This document shows, piece after piece, positions 1 to 12,649 of a stretch of DNA of 64,000 nt. The position numbers were made by a program, and so were the translations under genes. The notes beneath the pieces were generated by a model. The model did not search any database and was not told the origin of the DNA. It worked only from the letters and a program-made list of their open reading frames with translations. Where the stretch lies: contig NC_057379.1 in the NCBI RefSeq assembly GCF_016906535.1, positions 186,001 to 250,000 on the forward strand. The letters are read 5' to 3'. This stretch comes from Rhizoctonia solani. Lineage: Eukaryota > Basidiomycota > Agaricomycetes > Cantharellales > Ceratobasidiaceae. The first letter of the stretch is position 1, and each line of letters opens with the position of its first letter.

Positions 1-2
1 GA

Positions 3-339
3 CGTGGATGCGTACCTCCCTCGCCCCTATGTTGGCGGAGAATAGGTATCCCCGAAGAAGTGCTGGGTGGGCGCAAGGGTAAAGCGAAGAGCGGAGAAGA
101 AGACAAGGGGCGCGAGGAGAGTGCGTTGAACAAGGTGGTCAAGGATAGGTGCGTCATATTGAGTTGGGTATTTGCATTTCTCTGATGTCGGCCGCAGCAC
201 CAAGATCGCACGCGAGGCACAGCACGGACTGATCGCGCAGGTGCTCAAGGATATTGTGTTTGGGACACGTCCCGGCGAAGAGACGCAGACAGGGGGGATC
301 GAAGCGCGGGTGGCAGGGGTGGTAGGGGGTGCAATGTAG
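3..339 (+). CDS. C-terminal end of an unidentified gene (start outside window)
   Basis: The open frame starting near base 3 reads into a GT-AG intron (149-197, 49 nt, gtgcgt...ccgcag) and continues in phase to a TAG at 337-339. The second exon encodes a helical, basic-then-hydrophobic tail (STKIAREAQHGLIAQVLKD..., ending VVGGAM). The first visible exon is rich in Lys and Glu (about residues 20-45). The intron boundaries and matching phase argue for a real 3' exon pair. The first 40 bases could belong to another frame or exon, because a second frame there also reads plausibly up to base 42. I do not recognise the family. The stop lies 152 nt before the next ATG on the same strand, so the next promoter is compact. 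Confidence 0.45.
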
Positions 340-432
340 ATTAGATTAAAGTGAATGAATGGCACCGCCACCGTTGTTTGTGACTGTATGCATCGAATCG
401 GGGGGAGAAGCTGCCCGACTTGGGGGGTGGGA

Positions 433-440
433 TATATAAA
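433..440 (+). promoter_or_regulatory. TATA box of the first RRM gene
   Basis: TATATAAA stands 50 nt upstream of the ATG at 491, in a short GC-rich spacer between the end of the preceding gene (339) and the RRM gene. The assignment rests on position and motif only. Confidence 0.5.
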
Positions 441-490
441 GGGGTTCGGAGGGCGGCTAAGAGAAACGGTGTTCTCCTTCCAGACTTGCG

Positions 491-2545
491 ATGGACGCGG
501 ACATGCAGATTGCATCGTACCCACAGCTGCAGCTGATCCAGCGACAGCACTTGCAGCGGATGCAACAGCAAGCCAGCCAGGCGCCACGCTCGCTGCTGCT
601 CTCTCCGACGGACATGAACCCCTGGCGCGCGTCGGTCGGTGCTCCTGCCCACGGCACTGTCGGTACCTTTGCCGATCTCTCTGCCAGTGCTGCCTTGCCC
701 AATCGTAAGCCTTGATCTCACGCGTATAATGACATGTGCTGAGCTCCCATACAGCTGCTGCCCTTGCCCAGCGCGTGGGAGGACGCACCGATCCGCTGTT
801 TAACCCCCAGAACACGTCGAATGTCTACATTAATGGTCTTCCCACGTTCTTCTCCACTTCGCAGCTCTACGACTTGTGCTCCGAGTTTGGCCCCATTACC
901 AGCGTGCGCACTTTTGACCGTCTCAACACTCCTGAGCCTTCGTGAGTCTATGCTGCATGTTTGAGATGTTTATCTGACAAGTTATCCAGTACTTATGGGT
1001 TTGTTTTGTATGTGGTTCGAGTCGTGGCTGTATGCTCTGCTGACGCGTGCTTAGGTTTGCGGACATCGAATCGGCTCGTCGTTGCATTGTCGCCCTTCGC
1101 CAGTACAGCGATCTTCACCCCTCGTTTGCCAAGGTATGTTCGCAAGTACGAGTCGCGGCTTGTACTCATCTACGCGTCAGACTCAGAAGATTCCCCAGTC
1201 GTCGACCGACTCTCAGCTGTCGGATGCATTTGAAAAGCGCATGGAGCGTCTGAGCATGTTTGACCAGTCGAGTCGCTTCCTGGCTGCCAATGCTCCCCAG
1301 CCCATTGCATCCCGTAGCGCTCCGATGGCTCCGTCTGTCCCGGCCGAGGCTGACGATTTGGCGTGGCGCGCACGCGTTGTGTCTGCCCCTGTTGTTCTCC
1401 AAGGTCCCAATCCTCGTCCCAAGTTTTCCAATGGACGCTCGTCTTTGGAGACGGTGCTCGAGGATCCAGCCGTTCCTCAAGAGACTCCTGCTGATGTGTT
1501 TGTTGAAGGGTAACGTCGGTCTAGTTGCATGCATACGCTACATGGCTGATGTGCATTTAGGTTGCCGGTCAATATACAGCGCTCGGAGCTCGATGTGCTA
1601 TTTGCTCCGCACAGAATTTTAGACAATCGTGTGTGTCAAATGGCAGGTCCCCCCGGCATGCCTAATAGTATGGCGGGTGTAATGAGGTTCGTATTCGTCT
1701 TGGATAAGTGTGATTTTGCTCATGCGTTGCACAGACTTCCGTCTCTGAGTGCGGCCCGGGATGTTGAAGCTCGCCTCAATGGCTGGCGTCTCAATGGCTG
1801 GTCTTATGATCTCAAAGTCGTGGTGATTGTGAACCAGAATGTAGGTACAGCTTTTGCCCCGTGTTGACACTTGCTGACTCTTTTACAGGATGAAGACAAT
1901 GACAATCCATTCGAGGTTCAGCCTGGTCGTGCTCCAGCCCCTGCTGGCCGGTGGCCCACCATTGGTCTTGGCGTTCCTCCCATTCGTTCTGCCCCACAAG
2001 AGATTGCCGGCCGCCGCATTTCCTCGATGCCCACGGGCTCTAGCGCCGGCATCGGTACAATGGCAAGCATTCACGCTCCTCGGCTGGAACAAGGTGTACC
2101 GGCTCGCAAATCGTCGGCAATCCAAGTTCGGTATGCTTTGATTGAGTCTTGAGAAGATGATGAATGATTGACGCGAAGCATTAGGGCGCCTCCCCCGATT
2201 TATACCACTGGCATCGGGGCCGTGGGCTCGGAGCGCTCGAGCCCGATTGGTTCGGACCGTCATGCTCAACCTCTCCAACTTGACGCTGCCTTTTCTCCTC
2301 GGTCTCCGACTGGCTCTGGAAGTGACGGTAGCATGAGTCCGGTATCGCCCGCGCTTACCTTTACCAGCAGTGGGCGTACCCCAACTATGACAACCATTGC
2401 AACTCCACGCCATGATGACGAGAGCAAGAATGTCCGCGGCGAAGGTGCAAAGGAAACCGGACTGGATCTGAAACTCGACGTCGAGGAAGGCGAGGAAGGC
2501 GAAGTGACGGCCCGGGCGGTTGGTCTGGCGGGGCTGGACGAGTAG
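491..2545 (+). CDS. RNA-recognition-motif (RRM) protein
   Basis: Nine exons can be joined in phase: 491-704, 755-941, 990-1007, 1055-1133, 1181-1509, 1561-1686, 1735-1840, 1889-2130 and 2185-2545. They give about 553 residues. A Gln-rich N terminus is followed by RRM1, with the RNP2-like NVYINGLP near residue 90 and the RNP1-like TYGFVLF near residue 135. A second RRM-like unit follows (EGLPVNIQRSELDVLFAPH, then DLKVVVIV before residue 355). The C-terminal third is Ser/Pro-rich with an acidic tail (DVEEGEEGEV). The role is probably RNA binding in post-transcriptional control, but the target is unknown. All introns are 48-54 nt with GT-AG ends, and the third exon is only 18 nt. The start ATG lies 50 nt after a TATA box. 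A paralogue sits at 28023-30870 with the same domain order. The RRM assignment is firm; the specific function is not. Confidence 0.85.
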
Positions 2546-5500
2546 ACTCGTGCCCTGGTGGCCGAATCTTTTATGACTGGACTCTGTTTTCGGATACCTC
2601 TGCTCGCTCTCGCTCGTTTGCTATCGCGGTTGTGCCACTCTCTCTCCCCGCTCTTTCCCTCCCACGCTTGGATTTTTATTCGTTTATATGGTACCAGTAC
2701 ATGCGTACGACAGACATGCTCATGCCCAACGTGTTCAACCCACATGATCATGCTCACGCTCAGATCCAAACGTCTTCCCTCCCCTCCTTTTTTGTTCTTG
2801 TTGTCGTTTGGCTTGTTCTTGTAGTTTTTGTCCGTCCTGTTTCGTTTGTTACTATACTCGAATGTATGCGGATCCCCCGGGTCTGTCTACATGTAAGAAA
2901 AAATGGAAACTTGTCCTGCGCCTATGGTATTGCGAAGTAGTTGGCTTGCGTGGTTCCTGGATGGATTGGGAGTCTGGGGTACTCGATTTGTGGCGCGAAG
3001 ATCATTTGCCTTGTGGGATAAATTGTGATGACCAGAGAAGGAAGGCTTCCTTGTGTAGATCCTTTTATGTTTCCAAGACAGACGCTGTTCATCCTTTGTT
3101 TTGATCGGGGCTATGGAACCGAACCCGAGTATCTTGCACAAACTGTCGTTGATTGGCGAGAAGTCGAAGCGCGCATGTGTGGTGCCATGGCCTTGGAGTC
3201 TAAAGTCTACGTGTGTGTTTGCCTGGATCGCGAAGACCAACAGTGTCACAAGAATCCAAGAACCGTCCTGTTCTTTTTAAATTAATCAAGTCGATAGAAA
3301 TTTAATTATGCTAGCCCCACAGAATTCGTCGTGTCCAAAGTAGAACCGAGAGCTCTTTTGAAACAATCAAAACTGGTGAAAGAGCGCATCATCTCGTACG
3401 TTCGAAGAGCGGCGGAATTAAATACAGTGTTATATGTATGCTCTTGTACACCATCTGTGTTGACATTCTTCAAACTGATCGAGATAGTCTTTCTTAAAAT
3501 TTTCCAATATTTGCGAGAGGTTGCGCCCAGGTGAGTGACGCGCCTGTCGTCCCGTTTTAAGGGGTCGTGGGAATTCATTCGATGTTTGCCGAGTCAAGGC
3601 ATCCTACTCGATCTTTCTTGACGGCAGAATGGCGCGTGATGAATGTACGAGTCAACTTGTGCCAAACACCATGGTGGCTCCCATGTCATCTTTCTTCTAG
3701 TCATATTTACTCAGACTATATGCGTTGCACATTGGGAGTATGTGAGCCGCGCCGCGCAGAGGCATCATATGCGGGGAGGAGGTTGCGGTCACGTGGATTA
3801 GCCAGACATCATTTCCATACTGTGACCTCGGAATGGCGTACTGGGCGCAAGAATTCAGTCTGTCCATTGTGTTTTTCAGCACCCACTTTCCATCTTTCAA
3901 CTTATGCTGCATAGTTAATTTTTTTTTACTTACATATTACCCGTCTTATTATTATATATCCCATTCTTATCATATCGCTATTTATACTCACTTGGACTGT
4001 TTTATTCGATACGCATAATGTACATAGAGACCTATGCATTCTTCCAAGTATTCCCTGCCCTTACTCTTACACAATCGAATGTGTTACGATGTTGTTGTTC
4101 ACTCGATGGCCACGGGTTCATCGCGGTACATATTAGTACTGTAAGCCCATATACATTTGTTGAACAAAATGCCGTAGATGAGCGGTTGGCGCGCCAGCCC
4201 CCCTCTCTTCCGCCCTTGTTCTTTGGTGATTGATAACCGTAGTTTTCATCAGCATGGTCATTTTGAAGGGGTTTTTGTCGCCGTCTGGACAATAGGATAG
4301 CTGAAATCTCGGTTTCAGTCACTTTGGCTGGAGCCTGTCGGCGAACATGGAGCGAGAGTGTACTATGTAGAGTGTCGAACCACACGGTACTAATTTAAGC
4401 TCGATCTATTAGAGATAAGTTTCACGTAGCGTGGATATATAGATTAATGAGCATATAGACTAGGAGGGCTAGGATAGGCATGGTGAGAGATTTTCGATTT
4501 CCTGCGGTTTACACACGCCTCGGTTTACTTTCAGCGCTGTCCCAGAGTGATTGTAAATCAGGTGCATCGTAACACACAAACTAGTATGTTCACCAATAAA
4601 CGAGTCAATTATATAAGTGTGGGTCTTTCAGGGGTCAATAGTATCGGAAAAACCGAGTGTAAATAACCAGTAGCAGTTGATACTATGAAAGATACCTATA
4701 TTATTTTTAATAATTAACAGTAGCTTAGGATTGTTATGGAACGCAGGTTCCGTGGAGGCATCGTGTTCACCTCGATTGTCGCCCAGATGTCATGTGGAAG
4801 TTAACTCTCGGTTGGTTTCTTCCTCTCTTACGTTGCCAAAGGTGGAGGAAACTACTCCGCCGATCGCAAGGCAATTATTTTCCGTGTAGTGGTTGGTGAA
4901 AGCTTAGTTGGAACATTATCAATCCGACTGAGTATGCGTTCTCCGCAGACAATACTGAAAAAAGAGCAAAGCAGATTGTCCCTAGTATGTCTACTCAAAT
5001 CATGGAACGTACACCACTTGATCAGATTATGAATATCATTTGCTCCATTCTCTTATCATCGGAACTTGACACTAGTAATCTCACCTTGATGCTGGACTTA
5101 GCAGACTTTGGGCCTTCTTGGTAACACTATTAGAGAGTCCAATAACTGCATGCATGAGAGACTGAAGCGTGGAAGCGTGCTCTTTACAGCGACTACAAAC
5201 CCGCCAAACGCCTTGAGGCTCTCATTCATTGTAGTCTAATTGCCGAGCCCTTTGATTTACTCGTTCCATTCCGTGCCTAGTATTATTACTGAATCATTCC
5301 CCGACCGAGCTTCTCGTAACTGGTAAATCTCACATGGACTTTGCATGATTCCATACAGCTATTATATTCCCTCGGCCTTCGTGCTAAGATTTCTGTGGCC
5401 TTAATTCTCCCGTGCCATTGACTATTAATATGACTCTGATCAACGTCCATTAAGCGGGCAGAGATCAATCAGAGTCCATGCTCAGGAACGATCAAATAAA

Positions 5501-5995
5501 AATCTCCTAAAAATAGGTAGGACCAATAGCTTGACCTCATAGTGCGGACCTCGCGAACGTAGAAACTCAGGATTTTGCTATGTCCGGTATTCTGATAGTA
5601 GTGATGCCAATGGGAAATAGAAGTTTCCCTCTGTGGCAGCAGAGGAACTAAGCGCCAGCCAAACCACTTACCCCTTCAGCCATCAATTGGGTTCATACAT
5701 GATAGATTCAAGGGGTAGCTTTCCCTTGCATGCACAGCTTCGACACTTTAGTTGGATTAACCAACTCCCTCGAATCCCAGTCGTTAACTTGCTCTGATCA
5801 TGGCTGCGCTTTGTAATAATCATGGCGCAGAGCTATCTAGTATATTTAGAGCTACAGTTAAGAACATCCAGGTTGTGCAAACGATCAAGTATCATGTCCA
5901 AAAAGACAGAAGAGCAGAAATGTACTCCTCATTATCGCCAGGGGAGAAACACCAAACTACGAGTTGAAAGGTTAATGCTATACCTGTAGCGGAGG
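2546..5995. other. Intergenic; 3' UTR then no recognised gene
   Basis: The first 400 nt look like a T-rich 3' UTR of the RRM gene. The rest is AT-rich with only short open frames on both strands that lack family-like content or intron-joined continuity. No tRNA, rRNA or repeat copy was recognised by eye. It could hide small intron-rich exons, as the next locus did. Confidence 0.5.
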
Positions 5996-6526
5996 CTATT
6001 GTTTCTTCCCCGGGTCCTGCGCTTCGCCATTTTTGCATGCAACAATCTTGATCTTTTGAGCGGTAACGACCTCATTGGACTCCATTTTGAAGTTGGCCCC
6101 ACGGACAATGAATGTCCAAACTTCATCACAAAGGCGGTACGTAGATAGATGACCCTAGTGATGAAAGAGCTTTTTTAGGTAGGAGTGTTTGAGCAACGGC
6201 GGTCGCACTCACCTTGAGGTTTGTCTTCACTTTGACATGCTTTACAAGTGTATCCGCCAATGACTTATCAAACTATTCGAATACAGCGAAGCGATCAGAG
6301 ATGCAGGTTAATTATCTACAACGATTCCATTACTTACTTGAGCCAAGACCTTCATTGCCAGCTGAGGGGTGATACTACCGCTGGTAATGAGTTCATCCAA
6401 AGAGTCGGTTAAAGCGATTCCAATGCTAAAATCATCCTAAAAATTGAGGGATACCCTTTTCGACGTATTCTGGCACTCTCAAACTCACGAAGAACCACGG
6501 TAGAACTCATAGTACGTCGAGGCCAT
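5996..6526 (-). CDS. TOA2: Transcription initiation factor IIA gamma (small) subunit
   Basis: Four exons on the minus strand (6489-6526, 6338-6425, 6213-6272, 5996-6154) join in phase with GT-AG introns and give 114 residues, the usual size for TFIIA gamma (about 105-122). Family landmarks are [13 protein letters not shown] at the start, [20 protein letters not shown] (about residues 20-40), the FDKSLADTL helix, and the beta-barrel part [14 protein letters not shown] followed by KIKIVAC near the end. The product joins the TFIIA large subunit and stabilises TBP on TATA DNA in the nucleus. The longest uninterrupted stretch is 159 nt, so a simple ORF scan misses the gene. The stop is TAG at 5996-5998. 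No disruption is seen, and the identification is strong. Confidence 0.93.
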
Positions 6527-7762
6527 AGTTCTTGATGGTCGTTGATGACTGAGCAACAAGGAATCACGTGACATTTATGACCAGGCTAGATGACAAACGC
6601 TGTCCAACCTCTTATGGGAGGTAAAACCCACCAGGCTCATTTCCTTAGCACGTTCTCATTTTCAGATTAAATGAATCACCGTTTCACTCATATCTCTCTC
6701 CTAGGAGTTAAACGCACAAAGCTAGAGAGTGATGAGACACATGTAATAACGTAGTGTATTGATCCTGAACCCTCCGGGAGATCCAAGATCTTATGGAAGG
6801 GTGATGAGAATTAGAGAAAGTAAGACCTATTAACTTCAGAGACTTCCTTGAGAGTTTATTTCATTTTTCTTCCTAGTTTTATTATGCATTTAGAAGTAGG
6901 ATAGCTCGAGAATAGCCGCATCGAGTGTTCTATTTCCTCGCATAATTGAGTGCGAACATCTGTCACGGAGAAAAAGAATGGTTGCTCCTTCATCAATTTA
7001 TGAATTTACGTCTCCTAGCACCTCTAAAGCATCATTCGAGTGTGCTGGACTTCCCACACAGTTCGATACGCCCTTACAGTGTTGGAGGTGCTTCGCATGC
7101 GTCCGACTACCATAACTCAAAACAAGATCATAGCGTTTACGGATCTAGAAGAGTGACAAGTTGTGCGTTTCCCAACAAATCACCAACAGTCCAAATCCGG
7201 AGCCCTTATCCCATATACTTGGTGGATGGGCATAAGTACTTTGAAGTTAGTTGCTGAGGTCATTTGCATGCGGAGCCCGTCCCGATCCCCTTCATTAATT
7301 CAGTTGATAGCAGAAATCAGATTGTTCCTAGCGAATTTAATACCCCAGCCCCCTCAGGCTCGGGACACAGTATCTCACTAATCAAAAGGGAGTATTATCC
7401 GATCGATTCAACCTACATGAAGAATGTTGGCTCGGAACCGCCGCACCCTCGTGGCAAGTGTATTGGCTCTCAGCAAAACCCAGGACCACCCATCCAATAT
7501 TGTCGCCACCCATTCAGCCCAGTTTAATTGGATCTCTTATCATGTGCGGGACGTAAGGCGAGCACAGGCACAATCACCCCGACAGGCTGTAGCCTATTCT
7601 CATTACAGCCCGAGTATTCAATGTGTTTCAAATCGTATTGTCAACAGTACGTGTACATACAAGAATGAATGAAAAATCAAAAGCACGGAACGAATGTAAT
7701 ACAGAATGAACCCCTAAACCCCCACGAAAAATCAAGAGCGTACAATAAATCATAATAACATG
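6527..7762. other. Intergenic; nothing recognised
   Basis: This AT-rich spacer lies upstream of TOA2 and downstream of the receptor gene. Open frames at 6946-7257 and 7264-7527 overlap one another and resemble no family I know. I looked for a short pheromone precursor ending in a CaaX box on both strands and saw none. Confidence 0.45.
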
Positions 7763-9177
7763 TTAAACTGCATGGGCCTTAGCAGCCTCCAAATCCTCCT
7801 CTGAAGACCTCTTCCCTTCCACCTCGTTAAGGTCAGGAAGAGAGAATCGGGCGTTATCCCGGGTAGGCACGCTCGAAGTATTCGATACGAGTTGGTTTTG
7901 CCTATTTTTCGTCGTCAGAAATGGCGAATAAGAATGGGAAGAAAAGCGCTTACCATCTTGATGCAGGAGCTGTCTTGGGCTTCGGCTTGATTCCAAAGAG
8001 CCCAGCAACTTTGTAGAACGCGGCCTTGTACGAAGCAATAGCCTCACCACCCAATCCGAACCAGACAAAGAACAAGAATCCACCAGCAGGAAGAACCCAA
8101 AGGTTGATCATCATGGTGTTATAGTTCTGTTGGCTTGCCTTCATCAAAATCCACGGAGTTTTCCAAATAGTGTTGTAGTCTTGATGAGTATCTTCCCAAG
8201 AAATCCACGGGATCATGGGGGCTTGCGTCAGATTCATAACGAGGATGTAAATGGCGAATGGCAGGGTAAAGAGCATCTCTTCTGTGGCAAGAGCCATCAG
8301 GCGGAAATAGCGACTCATATTAACACCAGAGCCCGAATTATTCAGTACTTGGTTGAATTGCTGGCGAGCCTTAAGGAAAGCACGGATAGCGAGGCCTAAT
8401 GGAAATTCAGTTGGATGCGAAGGACCGACATAAACAAGTACGTACCGCAGTAGATGAATGATGCAGTTCCGATAATGATTGGCCATATCATAGTCAAAGG
8501 TATCGCCAATGGAGTGTTCTGTGTGTCTGCGATTCGAGATAAGAATGATATTGATTTTATTCAGATAACACTTACTGGGCCAGCACCCAATGTTCTCAAT
8601 AATATTGTATCGAGTCGGCTGTACAACATAGTCTAGGAAGGTGATAAGTTGGAGTGGTGATGATCGATAAACGCACTCACGCAGTGCCATTACAATAATT
8701 GGTAATAGAATACCAAGACACAAATCAGCAATATCGTTCATTCGTTTCTGCATACAGCCATGAATAAGCTTGCAAGCAAAGCTTAGGAAAAAGGCTTACC
8801 GACTTGGGGCTCCTGGTCACACTCTGAATGGTCGCAATATTGTACAATTTGCGATTAATGCATAGTGAGGCAGCGGTGAGTCCGACACTTTGACCAATGA
8901 CTATTTTTGACGCTGGGGTTATGCGTTAGCGCCTTAGTATGCCTGATTGGGGCCAGAACACCCAACACGTACAGATATCACACCAGCGAGGGGCCAAATC
9001 TTCCCATGTTCCTCGCCATACAATCGTGTTGATCAGCCAGTTTAGATTCCCAAGCACGGTCCATCCAATATAGAGCAATGTTCCAATATTCTTCGCTTTC
9101 CAATGCCAGGATATAGGCAATAAGACGAGGACTATGGCAACACCATTGGCTATCGGTATAGCAGGGAAGGGCTCCAT
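7763..9177 (-). CDS. STE3: STE3-type (a-factor class) mating pheromone receptor, 7TM GPCR
   Basis: Seven exons join in phase: 8973-9177, 8800-8912, 8681-8747, 8576-8632, 8446-8526, 7954-8395 and 7763-7901. They give about 367 residues. Family landmarks are LPISWHWKAKNIGTLLYIGW (TM1-2), NTIVWRGTWEDLAPRWCDI, the SLCINRKLY segment after TM3, the IADLCLGILLPI helix (TM4), ENIGCWPNTQNTPL (extracellular loop 2), MSRYFRLMALATEEMLFTLP (TM6), PWISWEDTH, and a seventh hydrophobic helix near residues 272-295. A short cytoplasmic tail follows. In basidiomycetes such receptors bind farnesylated lipopeptide pheromones at the plasma membrane and signal through a G protein and MAPK cascade. The start MEPFPAIP is chosen because TM1 begins right after it. 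The third intron (8633-8680, 48 nt) contains no stop, so unspliced RNA would still read through. All seven helices appear intact. Confidence 0.92.
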
Positions 9178-11290
9178 GGTGACAAGCGGAGCACAGAGGG
9201 AAAGGAAGGGGAAGTGGGCGGCTGGAGCTGAGGGTGGATGGTGTATTGTATTAATGGAAGATATGTTTGGCCACATGGGGCACTGTTTGGCTGCATCAAT
9301 GTCTCACCTTTTGAAGTCACGAGACTGTTCCTGTCCACTGATCATCTTGTAAATCAAACGAAAGGTGACCACAATGGGATTCTCGGAGATTAGACTTTGG
9401 CCGCTGATCAATGGAAACTTGGGAGCCATCCTAAGGAATCTGAGGAATCGTATAAATAATGAATTGATAAACATTGTTCGTAGTACGATGCCTTCCTTGT
9501 GGTATGTGATGCTTTGTAGACACTGGTTGGAATGTCATTGGCGAGGTGCACTGAATTTTCCCACGATCGGACGATCAAATGGGCGGGCCCGATCGGACTA
9601 ATTCAATGGGGTTGTACAGCCTTTTAATTATGTGTTAAAATTAATGCGGCTTCCAACAGACTCGTAGTGGGCACTGACCTACTGATCAACCTCTCTTGAG
9701 TAAACTTAGTCAGGCGCCATAGTCCGCAGGGGCCGGAGTATCAACGGGCCGTATTGGACAACAAGAACGTTTTCCTCATTGTCTCCGGTAGAGCCTTCAC
9801 TCCTCCTTTTCCTGGGACTCTGTATATATAGTATAATAGGACGGCTAGCGTTACATGCGCGTTGTGGTAGGACTGACCGGAAGGGATTCCTATGAGGTGC
9901 ACATGGTTAACTGCTAATACTTCGCACACACAATAGCTACACTAACTGAGATCTTCTAACAAGAAGTTGTGGATCTTCAGCTTGTATTCTTTGGCAATGA
10001 TGGTCATTGTAGGGTAAAAGATCGGGAAGTTGAGAATAATCGGGCTCTATTCGCACAAGGTTACCGAGGCCATTCCTCCATGATGCTTGACGGAAGGTGG
10101 CACCATTAACCAATCATGCGGAATGGTGCATAGTATTATTATATCACAAGCCAACATATTTCATCGTCTGTGTTATTGTAACTGTAATAGAGCATATATA
10201 AGATAGGGGGTTTGTTTTATTTTGATATGAAGGCTTCAAGCATTAGGTTATGAGCATTTGGAAGGCATAGACCGTACTGATAAAACAATTAGGGAGTCCG
10301 TAAGATATGAGATAAAGTCAAAATAATCTACATCCAAATAATAACTTGCCACTCGCAAAGGGCTGGTGAATACAAAACCTGGGGTGGACGCTTTCAACCA
10401 AGTACTGCATCTATCATAGGATCTTGGTTCACTCGCATACATGGACGCCACTATCGGATCAAGTGCCGGGATCCATTGTCGTCCCTTTGCCGACTTTGAA
10501 TCCAATCCCTTGAAAAACATTCCTCCCGCTTGGCATGAGATCAACTTTGTGGTTCATAGGAAGTCAGCCCCTGAGTCGGCGTTAGATCCTGGCTTAAAGC
10601 CGATATTAACGTAATACGAATCATTCGCTTGCAGTAGTGAAGAGCTGCGCACCTGGCCAATGCGACGTTTTATAGCGACTCATTCATACACCAGCCTATT
10701 GAAGGGTAGAGTAAGACATGGTTGAAGTGGTAGGTACAGACATATATACCTACAACTCGGTCTACATTTGAACAACGACAATAGCTCTTGATATCCGGCT
10801 GGCATTGATACCATGTATAATATATGGATACTATATCGTTCGAAGCAAAATGCGGGCTTGGGCTTGAAATCACAACTGGGTGCACCGTTTTCCATCACTC
10901 GCCTCACTCACCAGAGGCGATGCGGTTAGAATATTGGGTTGTGCTGTCGTTCTGGCAGAAAGAGCGCTCTTCGAGGGGCAGTTTACTTGCACCAGATCAG
11001 TCGAACTTATCCATCCCATGTATTCAACAACTTATTATTGTACCCGAATGATACATGGGCCAATTTGGCACTAATATATTTATCCTTTCACGTATTAATT
11101 TCATATTGCGATAATACAGGTTTGTCGTAGTTTGTACTCGAGTGTATATCTTTCAGTGGCTATGCATTCTGGTGGCAATAGCTTTACGGTGATTTTGGTC
11201 ATCACAGACAGACTTCAATCAGCACGCACCGCACTTTAATCCAGTAAAACATAGCTAATCTAGCACGGATATTATAGTTATTAGGGGATA
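9178..11290. other. Intergenic; no recognised gene
   Basis: More than 2 kb with scattered short frames. The longest is on the minus strand at 10248-10544 (98 codons), which resembles nothing I know. A plus-strand frame ending at 9352 finishes ...CSCPLIIL, whose cysteines are not at the CaaX position. No mating pheromone precursor, tRNA or transposon end was recognised. Confidence 0.4.
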
Positions 11291-12649
11291 ATGGAAAACG
11301 TTCTGTTTTTGGGTCTTTCTGGCGTTGTGGCTTCAATCCGACCGCCGTCAAATGGTACAGGCAATTCACCAGTAGAAGTCTCCAATCTCAAAGCACTGGG
11401 ATCGTACAACTGGGTGGAGGATCAAGTTCCCACAATTGCTATTCCGGGTGGGTCCACGTTCATTTAGACCCTTCTCAGTCTCGCTCAAGTTAAATTCCCT
11501 GGCGTAGGACGTCCTCCTATGTGGAAAGAACAACCCTCGCCCATCGAATTGAGTGGAGATATAGGAAACCGTTCTTCGATGAAGATATTGCACGAAAGTG
11601 CGGCTATCCTCTCGAACCGGATCTGCTTGCTATCAAAGTATCCCAGGCAACAGACCCAAGCTTCAAGCTGTCCGAAGAAAATATTGACATTGTCACGAAT
11701 CGAAATAACCTACGAAAGCTAATTGAATTCGCCAACTCGGGAACCGGTAACAGAGGACAGTACCGCTCTGAGAACTTTCGCATAGACGCTCAACTCGCAC
11801 CTAATGGGAGGACGATGGTTCTCACACGATACGAAGCGCGAAGATCTGAGCGGCAGTCGAACAACCGCTTTATTGGATTCGACCATATGTTCGAGAGAAT
11901 CGCTACCGAAGAATTACCGAGCATTCGTGCTACCAATTCTGGCGGTCGTACAGTTCACCTCCGCCCAGTTGGGTATCACCGAATTGTTCGCTACGATCTA
12001 CTCGGCATGCGATTCCTCGTACGTTCTCGGGTAGACGCGATGCTCCAAGGACCTTCAAACTCAGGTTATGAATCATCTGCCGAACAAGATATTGACGGCC
12101 TCTCGAAAGTACTCGAGCAGATTAAATTGAAACTAGACTCTGTTGATACTAGCCTCCCCATTCTCCATGAAGAAGCAGCCGGAATGCGATATGTCAATTT
12201 TGGGGAGTTTGTCCCCCAGGATTCATTGATGGATATTAAACTGGCTCATAAACATCATATTAATTGGTAGGATTAAATCATAATTCACAACCAACTTCTA
12301 TATTCCGGCTGACTTAGGTGGGCTTTCTAGGAATAACGTCTACTCTCAGTACTTTTTATCCCAAACCCCCAACCTCAAAATAGCCGACAGAACCACGGTT
12401 GGGCGCAAGTGCTTTGTTGCGCAAGTAGATACGTACGGAAAAGACTCATTGAAGACCGAGCACGAGAAACGATCGCAACAGTTCCGAAACCTTGTTGCTG
12501 TATTGAGGGAAATGAGGCGGACTCTGCAGGCGCGTGGAGGCTCCTCTCAACCATTGGCGTTTGTATACTGCCAAAAAGGCAATTTAAAGGCCTATATAAT
12601 TCGAGAGAAAGGGGAGTATCTTTCGGAAGAAGGACTCGAAACTTTCTGA
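11291..12649 (+). pseudogene. Conserved fungal protein of unknown function, apparently frameshifted
   Basis: Exons 11291-11447, 11508-12266 and 12331-12649 carry a recognisable pattern: SYNWVEDQVPTIAIPG, then PPMW after the first intron, then CGYPLEP, DIVTNRNNLRKLIEF, a YHRIVRYDLLGMRFLVR core and a LSQTPNL segment. From memory this order matches a fungal family often labelled geranylgeranyl pyrophosphate synthetase, but none of the Asp-rich motifs of that enzyme are present, so I give no enzymatic role. The PPMW stretch and the main body are in different frames. A -1 shift is needed between about 11525 and 11570, and the summed exon length is one base short of a multiple of three. This is either a damaging 1-nt loss or a sequence error. 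Both introns (60 and 64 nt) have good borders. Confidence 0.65.

Noticed and set aside
27..815. 262-codon minus-strand open frame across the first gene boundary
   Set aside because: It runs antisense through the 3' exon of one gene and the promoter and first two exons of the RRM gene, and its translation has no family-like content.
9134..9352. Short plus-strand frame ending ...CSCPLIIL near the STE3 gene, considered as a pheromone precursor
   Set aside because: The cysteines are six and eight residues from the end, so there is no CaaX box, and the frame partly overlaps the receptor's first exon antisense.
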